A stretch of 64,000 nt of DNA from Diadophis punctatus similis. Its lineage: Eukaryota > Chordata > Lepidosauria > Squamata > Dipsadidae. The stretch spans positions 171,961,430 through 172,025,429 of the forward strand of contig JALIGW010000002.1 in the NCBI GenBank assembly GCA_023053685.1. Reading direction: 5' to 3'. Positions 46,111-58,500 of the stretch are shown here, one piece after another; position 1 is the first letter of the stretch, and every line of letters starts with the position of its first letter. The position numbers and the translations under genes were made by a program. The notes beneath the pieces were generated by a model. The model did no database searches and was not told the origin of the DNA. It was given only the letters and a program-made list of their open reading frames with translations.

Positions 46111-47700
46111 TACGCTCGGCAGCCGGAGAAACTCCAAACGCGTGGCCATGCCTAGGATCCTCCCTGCTGGGATCCACCATTCCCCGGCCAGCAGCAGCTC
46201 TCTCTGCCCCCTCCACCATGGCAGCCAGAGAAGCTCCAAATGCGCGACCATGCCTACGATCCTCCCTGCTGGGATCCACCATTCCCCAGCCAGCAGCAGC
46301 TCTCTCTGCCCCCCCACCTTGGCAGCCAGAGAAGCTCCAACGCGCAGCCTTGCCTAGGATCCTCCCTACTGGGTTCCACCATTCCCCAGCTGGCAGCAGC
46401 TCTCTCTGCCCCCCCACCTTGGCAGCCGGAGAAGCTCCAAATGCGCGACCATGCCTACGATCCTCCCTGTTGGGATCCACCATTCCCCGGCCAGCAGCAG
46501 CTCTCTCTGCCCCCCCCCCCCCATCGGCAGCCAGAGAAGCTCCAATGCACAGCCTTGCCTAGGATCCTCCCTGATGGGATCCACCATTCCCTGGCCGGCA
46601 GCAGCTCTCTCTGCCCCCCCACCTTGGCAGCTGGAGAAGCTCCAAATGCGCGACCATGCCTATGATCCTCCCTGTTGGGATCCACCATTCCCCGGCCAGC
46701 AGCAGCTCTCTCTGCCCCCCCCCCCATCGGCAGCCAGAGAAGTTCCAATGCACAGCCTTGCCTAGGATCCTCCCTGCTGGGATCCACCATTCCCTGGCCG
46801 GCAGCAGCTCTCTCTGCCCCCCCACCTTGGCAGCCAGAGAAGCTCCAAATGCGCGAACATGCCTACGATCCTCCCTGCTGGGATCCACCATTCCCCAGCC
46901 AGCAGCAGCTCTCTCTGCCCCCCTTCCTCGGCAGCCAGAGAAGCTCCAACGTGCAGCCTTGCCTAGGATCCTCCCTGCTGGGTTCCACCATTCCCCGGCT
47001 GGCAGCAGCTCTCTCTGCCCCCCCACCTCGGCAGCCGGAGAAGCTTCAAACGCGCGACCATGCCTACGATCCTCCCTGCTGGGATCCACCATTCCCCGGC
47101 CAGCAGCAGCTCTCTCTGCCCCCCCATCAGCAGCCAGAGAAGCTCCAACGCACAGCCTTGCCTAGGATCCTCCCTGCTGGGATCCACCATTCCCTGGCCG
47201 GCAGCAGCTCTCTCTGCCCCCCCCACCTTGGCAGCCGGAGAAGCTCCAAATGCGCGACCATACCTACGATCCTCCCTGCTGGGATCCACCATTCCCCGGC
47301 CAGCAGCAGCTCTCTCTGCCCCCCCATCAGCAGCCAGAGAAGCTCCAACGCACAGCCTTGCCTAGGATCCTCCCTGCTGGGATCCACCATTCCCTGGCCG
47401 GCAGCAGCTCTCTCTGCCCCCCCCCACCTTGGCAGCCGGAGAAGCTCCAAACGCGCGACCATACCTACGATCCTCCCCGTTGGGATCCACCATTCCCCGG
47501 CTGGCAGCAGCTCTCTCTGCCCCCCCCCACCTCAGCAGCCGGAGAAGCTCCAAACGCGCGACCATGCCTACGATCCTCCCTGATGGGATCCACCATTCCC
47601 CGGCCAGCAGCAGCTCTCTCTGCCCCCCCCCCACCTCAGCAGTGCCATGCGACAGCCCGAGAGGCTCTGAACATGCAGCTTGCTTGGGATCCTCTCTGCT
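46111..47700. repeat. Dimeric GC-rich minisatellite, about 16 units of about 101 bp
   Basis: Unit starts can be tracked by CCTAGGATCC or CCTACGATCC at 46151, 46253, 46353, 46454, 46558, 46659, 46761, 46862, 46962, 47063, 47161, 47263, 47361, 47464 and 47567, then a degenerate one at 47683. Spacing is 98-104 bp. Units alternate between two types (CCTAGG with GCAGCCTTG before it; CCTACG or CCTATG with GCGACCATG before it), making a dimer of about 202 bp. The variable C run (6-12) in each unit explains the length differences. Open frames of up to 302 codons exist on both strands only because the unit lacks stops. They show no codon conservation. Confidence 0.95.
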
Positions 47701-47727
47701 GGGAACCACTGTTCCCTGGCCGGCAGT

Positions 47728-47760
47728 TGCCGAGGTGGGGGGCAGAGAGCTCTGCCTGGC
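47728..47760. repeat. Inverted partial unit ending the minisatellite
   Basis: GCCGAGGTGGGGGGCAGAGA is the complement of the TCTCTCTGCCCCCCCACCTC part of the array unit. The array therefore ends in a segment in opposite orientation, which can pair with the preceding units. Confidence 0.8.
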
Positions 47761-47809
47761 AGCTCCCAGCGGGGAGGGGCCCAGGCCATGAGGTCATCTG
47801 CACATCTGT

Positions 47810-47985
47810 TTTTTTTAAGACTTTTCGCTTCTTATCCAAGAAGCTTCTTCAGCTTCTTGGATGAGACGTGAAACATCTTCAAAGAAAAACCACAAAGTCC
47901 AGTTGCCTCTTGAAAAAGCATCTTTGGGACAACCATGACCTGGATGACTGAGAATCTCCACAGACATACTGTAAAGTTTGATTCC
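47810..47985. repeat. Fold-back interspersed repeat (copy 3, one arm short)
   Basis: CTTTTCGCTTCTTATCCAAG...CTTGGATGAGACGTGAAACA forms the inner palindrome. The distal arm ends CTTTGGGACAACCATGACC. With copy 2 (45855) it flanks the minisatellite in the same orientation. Confidence 0.75.
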
Positions 47986-48306
47986 CTGGGGTAACTGATG
48001 GGAACACCAGCACCTTTTTTCATACATACCTAGATTGGAAATATTTCATTCTTTCTAGATGGGAATGGTTGAATCTTCACCCTGTAAGAAAAACACTCTG
48101 GAACTTAAGGTAAAATGGGACTCTCAGTGATGAGAAAGCAAAAGGAAGGCTGCCTGGTGTTTATGTCCTACCCACACCATAGCCTGAGGGGCTTAGGAGC
48201 AAAGATGACAGTGGCCAATGGTGAATGCTGGAGAAACCACTGGGATGTCCAAGTGTTCTGCTTTCACCTACAGATTTGCCTGCCTTGCCCCACTTCAGGT
48301 GATCTA
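47986..48306. other. No recognised feature
   Basis: Short spacer without repeat ends. Confidence 0.4.
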
Positions 48307-48314
48307 TATAATTA

Positions 48315-48690
48315 CAGGAAGCCCTCGATTTATTACCACAGTTGAGCCCAGCATTTTTGTTGCTAAGCAAGACATTTGTTAAGTGAGTTTTGCCCCATTT
48401 TATGATCTTTCTTGCCAGAGTTGTTGTGGTTGTTAAGTTAGTGACATGGTTGTTAAGTGAATCTGGCTTCCCCATTGAATTTGCTTGTCGGAAGGTTACA
48501 AAAGGCGATCACGTGGCCCCAGAACACTGCAACTGTCATAAATACGTGAGAGTTGTGAAGCATATGGATTTTGATCATGGAGATGCTGCAATAGTCATAA
48601 GTGTGAAAAACGGTCATAAGTCACTTTTTTCAGTGCTGCTGTAACTTTGAATGGTCACTAAATAAACTGTTGTAAGTTGGCTTCTACCTG
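48315..48690. mobile_element. Family E terminal-inverted-repeat element (copy 2)
   Basis: Body is near-identical in order to the copies at 37065 and 55957 (TTGAGCCCAGCATTTTTGTT, TCTGGCTTCCCCATTGAATT, CACTTTTTTCAGTGC, CTTTGAATGGTCACTAAAT). Ends CAGGAAGCCCTCGATTTA and TAAGTTGGCTTCTACCTG have decayed. Flanks TATAATTA and TATAAGAA agree at 6 of 8, a weak hint of an 8-bp duplication. Confidence 0.82.
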
Positions 48691-48841
48691 TATAAGAAAA
48701 AGATGAGTCTGTGGAGAGCAATGCAGCTCCTGTTGACTGAGTCACTAGCGAATTAATTGCAGAGGTGAGGGTGATATAGCAGTAGTAATTGTGACAGCAA
48801 CTCTCTCACTCACTCTTTCCTTTCTGCTCTACTCCTCTGCT

Positions 48842-49144
48842 AGAGATCCTATGTGTGATGACTTGACTCCCCCGGATGATTCAACAGATACCTCTCTAGA
48901 TGTCAGCTCAGGAGAGGCTAAACCAGTTCTTGGCAGGTCAGGAGCTGAGTTAATTGATGACTCCGAGCAGCAGCCGTCTGGAAGAACTGGCTCCAGCTGG
49001 GGAAAGCATGCAGTTGCAGCCGTCAGTGAGGAGGAGGAGGAACTGCCTTCTGCACCTGATCCAAGAACACATAGGGCAGAGAAAAGGCAGGAGCAGAGAA
49101 GGTCAGCCAGACTACTTGAGAGGAGAAAGCCTCACCCTTCTTGA
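48842..49144 (+). CDS. Uncharacterised ORF, possible exon or retroelement-derived fragment
   Basis: A pyrimidine-rich tract (48800-48837) ending in CTGCTAG looks like a 3' splice site with the AG at 48841-48842. The frame after it stays open for about 100 codons to TGA at 49142-49144. The peptide is acidic first (PMCDDLTPPDDSTDTSLDVS), then has EEEEELPSAPDPR, and ends strongly basic (RAEKRQEQRRSARLLERRK). No known domain is evident and no signal peptide or membrane segment is seen. I found no start codon that decides the 5' end and no AATAAA downstream before the CR1 tail at 49598. It could be a terminal coding exon, or the end of a retroelement gene repeated elsewhere in squamates. The acidic-then-basic composition fits a nucleic-acid-binding tail in either case. 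Confidence 0.3.
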   Translation, partial: RDPMCDDLTPPDDSTDTSLDVSSGEAKPVLGRSGAELIDDSEQQPSGRTGSSWGKHAVAAVSEEEEELPSAPDPRTHRAEKRQEQRRSARLLERRKPHPS

Positions 49145-49597
49145 TTGGCACCACCAGAAGCTGGCTATTTAGCACAGCAGACAGAGGGAGGCATTACTGG
49201 GAACAACACATTGGTTTCCTTGCTGTGTGTTTTCTGGTCATTGTGATTCCTGACTTACTTTGGATGGATAACCGTGTCTTGACTTGAATCATGCCTTGGA
49301 AACTCTGGACTTTTCTAGACTCGTGAGTTCTCTTGAGCTGTGTATTTAAGTTTGCCTGGTGGATTTATTTTGTTCGAGAAACTTTCAAGGGCTTTGTGAA
49401 CTTTTTGGACATTGCTCTGTGAACAAACATTGGCCTGCTCGTGGCTGCACTTATTTGGGACAGTTCTGGGTTTTTTGATGAAGGGAATTGTTTGAGAATA
49501 TTCATAAACTCATCAACCACGGTTACGTGTGTGTGGGTGTGTGAGGGAGCAGGACAGCACACTATTAGAGACCTATACAAACAGATTCATTGTGCAG
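49145..49597. other. Sequence between the unknown ORF and the CR1 tail
   Basis: Not recognised with certainty. It runs without a break into the CR1 3' end, so 48720-49670 may be one composite repeat. Confidence 0.35.
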
Positions 49598-49789
<192 letters not shown>

Positions 49790-49861
49790 GCAATTGTATC
49801 ACAGCGGCCAGTTGTTTCGCCGGATTTGGCATTGATTACTAGTCGAGCCCCACCCAGGGGC

Positions 49862-52800
49862 CTAGGAAGTCGTAATGTATTTTCGAAGTATATGTGCGGA
49901 ACCGAGCAGTGCGGCTGTCTGCATTTGACTGATGGTGATTTTTTCAATTTTGAGCTGTTTTAAATGTAATTCCAGTGCTTTTGGGATAGCACCCAGTGTT
50001 CCAATCACTACTGGAATTACCACTGCTGGTTTGTGCCATAATCGTTGGATTTCGATTTTTAAGTCCTGGTATTTTGCGATTTTTTCGTGTTCCTTTTCAT
50101 CGACCTTGCTATCTCCTGGTATTGCAATGTCAATTATAGTCACCTTGTTGTTCTCGACCAGCGTGATGTCTGGTGTATTATGCGCCAGTACCTTGTCTGT
50201 TTGTATACGAAAATCCCACAAGATCTTGACCATCTGATTTTCAGTGACTTTTTCAGGCTTGTGTTCCCACCAGTTTGTAGCAGTATGGATGTTATAATTT
50301 TTGCATAAATTCCAGTGGATCATTTGTGCAACAGAGTTGTGTCGTAATTTGTAATCAGTCTGCGCGATTTTCTTGCAGCAGCTGAGCACATGGGCTACAG
50401 TTTCATCAGCTTCCTTGCATAATCTGCATTTAGCATCATTTGAAGATTTATCAATTTTGGCCTTTATGGCATTTGTACGAATTGCCTGTTCTTGTGCGGC
50501 CAGGATCAATGATTCTGTTTCTTTCTTTAAAGTACCAGATGTTAACCATAACCAAGTTTTTTCACTGTCCACTTTGTCTTTTATTTTTTCCAGAAATTGG
50601 CCATGTAATGCTTTATTTTGCCAACTCTCCATTCTTGATTTTATCACATTTTTTCTGTATACTTATTTCGTCTGTTGGACCTTCAGTAGATTTTTGTTCT
50701 TTACTTCAATTAATAGATGTTCTTGACTTTCTTTTAAATAATCCGCCAATGCATGCTTTTCTTCTTCAACTGTTTGCTTTACTTGTAGTAGTCCTCTGCC
50801 ACCTGATTTTCTGGGCAGGTAAAGTCTATCAGTGTCACTACGTGGATGTAAACTGTAGTGCATTGTCATTAGTTTTCTGGTGTTTCGGTCCAAAATGTCC
50901 AAATCAGCTTGTGTCCAGTTAATTATACCAGTCGTGTATCTTATGACTGGTATTGCCCAGGTATTCATGGCCTTGATGGTGTTTCCACCATTTAATTTAG
51001 ATTTCAAAATTTTCCTAACTCTGTTGGTGTACTCTCTTCTAATGATAGTTTTCACTTCTCCATGTCTGATGTTATCCAACTGCAGAATGCCCAGATATTT
51101 ATAGGCTTCATTTTGATTGCATTTAATTAATTGGCCATTGGGCATTTCAATTCCGTCACATGTAGTGATTTTGCCCCTTTTCATAGATACAGTGGCACAT
51201 TTTTCCATGCCAAACTGCATTGAGATATCTGTGCTGAATATTAGGACTGTGTTGGTCAGTGATTGGATTTCTATTTCTGACTTTCCATACAGTTTCAAAT
51301 CATCCATATACAATAAATGTGAAATTTTTTCAGCGTCTTTGGCTATTTGGTATCCAAGTTTCATTTTTTTTAAGATTACTGATAGTGGGATCATTGTGAT
51401 GATGAAGAGGAGGGGTGAAAATGAATCTCCCTGAAAAATTCCTCTCTTGATATTAACCATTCCATAGTTCTCATTCCCTACTGCCAACACAGTTCTCCAT
51501 TGTTTCATCGCTTTTTCAGTGAATGATGTAATATTTTTGCTGATGCCAATAGTTTCTAAGCATTTGATGATCCAGCTGTGTGGCAGTGAGTCGTACGCCT
51601 TTTTGTAATCAATCCAGACCATATTCAAGTTCGTTTTTCTGTTCTTACAGTTTTCTAGTATTATTTTGTCAATTAGGAGCTGATCTTTTGTGCCCCTGCT
51701 CCTTCTTTTGTTGCCTTTTTGCTCTACTGGCAAGATGTTATTTGTTTCCAAATAATCCATTATGTTATCTGCAATTATCCCGGTGAGTAATTTGAAGGTT
51801 GTTGGCAAGCATGTTATTGGTCTGTAGTTTCCAGGTGTTGTTCCTTTAGTTGCATCTTTCTGAATCAAGTATGTTTTTCCAGTTGTCAACCATTCATCAA
51901 TTTGACCATTTTGTAGCATTTCGTTCAGTTGCTTGGCCAATATTGCATGCAAACTGGTCAGATATTTGAGCCAGAAACCATGTAATTGGTCATTTCCAGG
52001 TGATGTCCAGTTCTTTACTTTTTTTACTCGATTTTTGACCATCTCAGTTGTTATTTCTAATACTTGCATTTGCTTCTTGCCAACACTTTTCTCAAAGTCT
52101 TGTATCCACTTTGCTTCCTTATTGTAATCCTTTGCATTTTCCCACAGTTCTTTCCAGAATTCAACTGTGGCTTGCTTTTCTGGTTTTTCACTTTTGAAAT
52201 TGTCATTTGCATTGAGGCTTTGGTAGAAACGTCTTTGATCTGATCGAAATTGCTGATTTTGCTTGTACTGAATGATTCTTGCATCATATCTTTCAATTTT
52301 TCTGGCTATTGCTGTTATTTGCTGTTTTACAATTTCAAGTGCTTCTTCAATTTTCCTTGTATCAAGCCTGTATCTTCTGGCTAATTGATCCATGATCTTG
52401 CTATTTTTTAGCCGTTGTTCATTCATATTTTTTAAATTGCTAGCATCTATTCTGAGTTTTTTTATTTTTTGTTCCAGTCGAATTTTCCATTTTGGTTTTG
52501 ATGCTTTTTCTGCCTTGCGACTAGGTGCTTTGTTTTTAAAACCTAGTTCATTAGTGACTATTGCAGCTGCACTGTACATTAACTGATTTGTTTCTAAGAT
52601 GGATGCCGATTCAATTGTTGAAAGTACTGCATTAACCATTCTCATTATAGGTGCCAAGTTTTTCTTAGGCACAGTTTTTAATGATGGTAAACGTTGCCTT
52701 TCCTCATTAGACAGTATATGCTCCATGATTTTGTCCTTCAATTCCTTTTGTTTTTCAGTTAGTTCATCAATTGATTCAATCATGACTGGTTCTGGTAGTG

Positions 52801-53248
52801 GTGCTATTACTTCTCCACTAACAGTTTCTTCTGTTGGAAGCTCCAGTGTGATGTCTTCAGTTGTTTTGTGAGTTTCCGTTGTTTCCACTGGTGGTGTTAT
52901 TTTTTTTATTTGGCAATTTGTCTGAATTTTCTCAAGTTCAATTTCACTGAACACATTATTTCGTATAATAAATCGCCTTTGATCTGCTAGTCGTTGTTCG
53001 CTAACATTTGAATCTGGATATTGTTGTTTCCATAGTTCATGCATTCGCTTCAAATAACCTCTCCTTTCTGGCTCTGAGTTGTAATAACAGGCCATTATGG
53101 CACGATTTTCATCTGCACTATATTTTTGTCATTTTGTTGGCTGGTCCACTTGTAGCCCACTTGTCGACGGATGTCCAGGGACCTCAACATCCGCCGCGGC
53201 CCTTGTTAACACGCATGACGACCGATGCGGTATAGAATTTTTCTTCAT
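49862..53248 (-). pseudogene. R4-type ORF protein: RT plus restriction-like endonuclease, two in-frame stops
   Basis: The single frame is open from at least 53353. The first ATG in it is at 53248. It is interrupted by TGA at 53131-53129 and TAA at 50665-50663, and ends naturally at 49864-49862. Numbering from the ATG at 53095: an N-terminal region with a Myb-like pattern just before and after it (ADENRAIMACYY, RGYLKRMHELW, residues 1-22), a Lys-rich linker, RT motifs NYRPIT (423-428), motif A WIDYKKAYD (494-502), motif B FQGDSFSP (554-561) and motif C YMDD (596-599). After the TAA come a CCHC finger (CRLC...H...C) and the endonuclease with TPD and IIDIAIPGD, then EKIAKYQDLKIEI. All catalytic signatures are present. 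The protein would nick the target DNA and prime reverse transcription from it. The TGA may come from CGA by CpG decay. No frameshift was found. Confidence 0.92.
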
Positions 53249-53358
53249 TTGTTTCACTATGTTATATGGGTTGGCGAGTTTTTTTTTTATGAGGCCAAGT
53301 TGCCAACCTGACTCCAACCCTCCTCCTTTCTCATCCGGGCTTGGGACCGGCAACGGCA

Positions 53359-54542
<1,184 letters not shown>

Positions 54543-54550
54543 TTCTATGA

Positions 54551-54681
54551 CAGGGGTGTCAAACTGGCGGCCCAGGGGCTGGATGCATCACGCACAGGCC
54601 AGGCCCATCCCAGCTCCGCAAAGGGGGGAAATGTCTCAATACGTCACATGATGGCATGACAGTGCGAGTTTGACACCCGTA
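54551..54681. mobile_element. Non-autonomous hAT element, family C (copy 2)
   Basis: Starts CAGGGGTGTCAAACT and ends GAGTTTGACACCCGTA (last bases mutated). Flanks TTCTATGA (54543-54550) and CTCTATGA (54682-54689) differ by one base. Exactly 131 bp, the same as copy 1. Confidence 0.88.
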
Positions 54682-54723
54682 CTCTATGACCAACAATCTT
54701 TGCTCTTGCTGTTTTCTTTTGTC

Positions 54724-55921
54724 AAAGACCTTGGAGTACTCATATCCAACGACCTAAGTGCCAGAGCCCATTGTAACAACATTGCCAAAAAGGCTCTAAG
54801 ACAGTGATGGTGAACCTTTTTTTCCTCGGGTGCCGAAATAGTGTGTGCGTGCGCTATCGCACGCACGTGGGTGCCCACACCCATAATTCAAAGCCCCCCC
54901 ACTTGCCCCACCCCCCTGCGTATGCGTGCACGACCCCCCCCCACTCCTCCATTTCCTGACTTCCAGTGGACCCGGTAGGCCCATTTTTTGCCCTCCCCAG
55001 GCTCCAGAGGCTTTCTTGGGAGCTTGGGGAGTGCAAAAACGCTCCCCCCGCCACCCCAGAGGCCCTCCGGAGGCTGAAATCGCCCTCCCAGAGCCTCTGC
55101 GCAAGCTAAAAATCAGCTGGCAGGCACGCACATGTGCGCTGTTGCTGAGCTAGGGCAAGAGCTCACGTGCCAGCAGATATGGCTCCGCGTGCTACCTGTG
55201 GCACCCGTGCCATAGGTTCGCCATCACTGCTCTAAGAGTTGTTAATCTTGCGTAGCTTCTTCTTTGACAATATTACACTGCTAACCAGAGCATACAAAAC
55301 ATTTGTTAGACCAATTCTAGAATACAGCTCACCTGTCTGGAACCCGCACTACATATCAGACATTAATACAATCGAGAGAGTCCAGAAATATTTCACAAGA
55401 AGAGTCCTCCACTCCTCTGCTCGCAATAAAATACCTTATTCCACCAGACTTGAAATACTGGGATTAGGCAATTTACAACTACGTCGCCTCCGATCTGATC
55501 TAAATGTAGTTCATAAAATCATATATCAAAAAGTCCTTCCTGTCAATGATTACTTCAGCTTCAACCGCAACAATACACGAGCACATAATAGATTCAAACT
55601 TAATGTAAAACCTCCAAACTCGACTGCAGAAAATACGACTTCAGCAACAGAGTAATCAATGCCTGGAATGCACTACCTGACTCTGTGGTTTCTTCCCCAA
55701 ACCCCCAAAACTTTAACCTTAGACTGTCTACAGTCGACCTCTCCCCATTTCTAAGAGGTCTGTAAGGGGCGTGCATAAGCGCACCACTGTGCCTACCGTC
55801 CCTGTCCTACTGTCCTATTGTACTCTTTTATTGGAACTTGTTACTTATGTTATGTTTATACAAACAACTACTATCCTGTACATGTTTGACAAATAAATAA
55901 AATAAATAAATAAATAAATAA
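54724..55921 (+). mobile_element. CR1/Jockey-superfamily LINE 3' part, split by a hAT
   Basis: Before the nested element the frame reads KDLGVLISNDLSARAHCNNI. After it, RSFFFDNITLLTRAYKTFVR, PILEYSSPVWNPHYISDINT and RVQKYFTRRV, the end of a reverse transcriptase and the thumb-like region. A small deletion near 55248 and another shift near 55608 break the frame. The rest (YDFSNRVINAWNALPDSVV) runs to a stop at 55763-55765. The 3' UTR ends in AAAT repeats (55890-55921). The exact clade is not certain. Confidence 0.85.
54802..55229. mobile_element. Non-autonomous hAT element, family B (copy 2), nested in a LINE ORF
   Basis: Ends CAGTGATGGTGAACC and GGTTCGCCATCACTG. CTCTAAGA is repeated exactly at 54794-54801 and 55230-55237, central TA. 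It lies within LINE coding sequence and is inverted relative to the copy at 17127. Confidence 0.95.
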
Positions 55922-55956
55922 AATTAAGTCTTGGTATGTTTTCTTTTTTCCTAGTT

Positions 55957-56338
55957 CAGGTAGTCCTCAACTTACAATCACAATTGAGCCCAACATTTAC
56001 AGTATGTTGGTAAGTGAGAAATTTGTTGAGTGAGTTTTGTCCCATTTTACAACTTTTCTCACCACATTTGTTAAGTGAATCACTGCAGTTCTTAAATTAG
56101 TAACAGTGTTGTTAACTGAATCTGGTTTCCCCATTGACCTTGCTTGTCAGAAGGTCAAAAAAGATCATCACATGATCCTGGGACACTGCAACCATCATAA
56201 ATGTGAGTTAGTTGTCAAGCATCCAAATGTAAATCATGTGGCCATGGGGATGCTGTAATGGTCACAAGTCACTTTTTTCAGTGCCATTGTAACTTTGAAC
56301 GGTCACTAAATGAACTGTTGTATGTCGAGGACTACCTG
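55957..56338. mobile_element. Family E terminal-inverted-repeat element (copy 3)
   Basis: Uninterrupted 382-bp copy with ends CAGGTAGTCCTCAACTTACA and TATGTCGAGGACTACCTG. Best reference for the family here. No convincing flanking duplication. Confidence 0.85.
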
Positions 56339-56679
56339 TAGTAGCATCTGCTTTTGAGATATACAGTGAGTATTTACACAATGGCTTTGCCATTTCAGAG
56401 CCTGCTCTGGATCTGTGAGATCATATGGCAATACTATAGCTGTTTTTGAGACCTGAACCAACCTCCCTCCCTCCAGTTTATTGATATTCCCTTTGTCATA
56501 CTGTGGATCTGTTACTCAGTTTGTAGACTTCTGTTTCTGGAATTCACAGCTATTAAAAGATCAAGCAAGATTGACAGAAACACACTCCTTGTCTTTTTCT
56601 GCAAAGTCATGCAACTCCTTGTCATCTGTCAGGGCAACCATAACTGTTTTTTCTTCCGAGATACAACTGGTATAGTTTA
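56339..56679. other. No recognised feature
   Basis: Single-copy-looking spacer. Confidence 0.35.
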
Positions 56680-56794
56680 CAGGGGTCTCCAACCTTGGCA
56701 ACTTTAAGACTTGTGGACTTCAACTCCCAGAATTCCTCAGCCACTGGGAGTTGAAGTCCACAAGTCGTAAAGTTGCCAAGGCTGGAGACCCCTG
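56680..56794. mobile_element. Mini hAT-like hairpin element, family D (copy 3)
   Basis: CAGGGGTCTCCAACCTTGGC and GCCAAGGCTGGAGACCCCTG are near-complements, and the centre is palindromic (ACTTCAACTCCCAG / CTGGGAGTTGAAGT). No flanking duplication is recognisable, unlike copies 1 and 2. Confidence 0.78.
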
Positions 56795-56975
56795 TGAATC
56801 TAGTAGAAAGTTCAAGATGAAAGATTGTTTGATGTATTTGCAGCTTCCTTCCATAGACTTGTTTTTTGCATTCATTCAAGCATAACAAACTGAGGAGAAT
56901 TTGTAACAGTGTATAAGTACCCTGTGTTTGCTGTTCCCTTCTAAATTGTTTATAGTAATAATCTTATGTACAAAC

Positions 56976-57501
56976 CAGAGGTGGGTTTCTAATTTTTTTA
57001 CTACCACTCTGTGGGTGTGGCTTATTTTGTGGGTGTGGCTTGTCACCCATGTGACCGGGTGGGCGTGGCTTGCCGGCCATGTGACCGGGTGGGCCTGGCT
57101 TCTCGGACTGCTGAAGGGAGGGGAACTGAGATAGGTCCTGCTGCCCATTCCCTCTCCCCTCAGCAGCTCGAGAAGCCTTGAACGTGCGAAAATGCCTGGG
57201 ATCATCACTGCGCGTTTGTGGCTTCTCAGACTGCTGAAGGGAGGGGAATGGAGATAGCTCCTGCCACCTGTTCTTTCAGCATCTCACACGCTCCCTGCTT
57301 GGACTCACTGTGGGGTAGGAAGGCAGTGCATGCGCAGTGCCGGAAGCTCAGCTTCTGGGCATGCACAGAAGAAAATTATTTTTTTTTTAAAAAAATGGCG
57401 GTGCCCAGGCACCAGCAACCGACCGCACCGGTACTGTGACGTCACCAGCGGGCCGCTACCGGTGCTATAGAGTGGACCGCACCGGTAGGAACCCACCACT
57501 G
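56976..57501. mobile_element. Non-autonomous hAT element, family A (copy 8)
   Basis: Ends CAGAGGTGGGTTTC and AGGAACCCACCACTG. GTACAAAC is repeated exactly at 56968-56975 and 57502-57509. The interior has repeated GTGGGTGTGGCTT and CATGTGACCGGGTGGGC units and a segment at 57137-57195 (CAGCAGCTCGAGAAGCCTTG, ATGCCTGGGATCATC) that resembles the minisatellite unit at 46.1-47.7 kb. Confidence 0.94.
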
Positions 57502-57781
57502 GTACAAACATACCAGGAAAACGCTAATTGATTAAACACAAGTAACCTGGTATAGAAAATAATACAGGGAAAATTTAACACAAATTTTCTGCCACATACT
57601 TTAAATACTATCTTCTGGGAAACAACCCCCACTTAAACATGTTCGTGAGCAGCTCAAAAGCTGGTTTGGAAACACCATGACACAAAATGCTGAACTAGAA
57701 GAAGAAATGAGTTGATGCATCTAAGTTGATATTTGGGGGGGGGGATCTTCACTCTACTAGCCTCATACCTGAATGCAAGTA

Positions 57782-57916
57782 CCCTGTTTCCCCCAAAATA
57801 AGACACCCCCTGATAATTAGCCCAATCAGGCTTTAAAGTGCATGGCAATAAGGCCAAGCGCTTATTTCAGGGTTCAAAAAAATATAAGACAGGGTCTTAT
57901 TTTCGGGGAAACACGG
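57782..57916. mobile_element. MITE with TA target duplication
   Basis: CCCTGTTTCCCCCAAAATAA and TTATTTTCGGGGAAACACGGG are inverted complements. TA stands at 57780-57781 and 57917-57918. The 135-bp unit has AAGACACCCCCTG and CAGGGTCTTATT subterminal repeats. It resembles a MITE widespread in reptiles. No coding capacity. Confidence 0.85.
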
Positions 57917-58131
57917 GTACAATCATTTCTCATGCAACTCCTTGTCAACTTAACATGTTGTGGCAACAACTTTGTGCCTCAGATTTCTTTATGGAAATTA
58001 AATGTGATGCATAAAAACATAATGCTAATCAGACAGAGTTCAGTTTCTTTTTTTAAAAAAAGACTGTTGTATAGATAAAAATGGCATTCTTAGTTAAAGT
58101 GCATGTATTTAAATAAATAGCATGATTTAAC

Positions 58132-58500
58132 ATGGAAAACATTACTGGAATTTATTGCAGCATGGAAAAAGTCAAACATGACAGTCGGATTCAAGGCACC
58201 ATTTCAGGGAATATTTTGCCTACACATTTAATATTTAAAGATACAGTGAATTACTACATTTTAGAGATTAATTCAGTTGGATTCAAAAGGGTTATGGATA
58301 AAGCCTTCCATAAAGCTAAAGTTACTTTGATGTATAGTAAAGAAAGGGTTTCCCAATATCTATCAAATGATAATACTTTTATGGCAAAATGGCACAAAAG
58401 ATTTCAAAAATATACCCAAAGTTTTCATCTATGTATGAGGTCTGTACATCAAAATCAGATTCAAGTTGCTCTGAGTAGTTCTTTAGAAAAAAGACTATAG
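58132..58500 (+). other. Unrecognised 122-codon open frame
   Basis: ATG-initiated frame with mixed, non-repetitive composition (MENITGIYCSMEKVKHDSRI...HLCMRSVHQNQIQVALSSSL). No domain, splice sites or repeat ends are recognised. A second frame of 90 codons follows at 58527-58799 in another phase. It is at the upper end of what chance gives in this sequence, so it may be nothing. Confidence 0.15.

Noticed and set aside
46675..47583. Open frame of 302 codons (and 141-204 codon frames on both strands) rich in Pro/Ala/Ser
   Set aside because: It is produced by the 101-bp tandem unit, which lacks stops in several frames. Unit lengths vary with C-run length, so no frame is conserved between units.
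47939..47946. CCTGGATG as the right target duplication of the family A element at 46045 (left CCAGGATG)
   Set aside because: Both words belong to copies of the same fold-back repeat on either side, so the similarity is explained without a target duplication.
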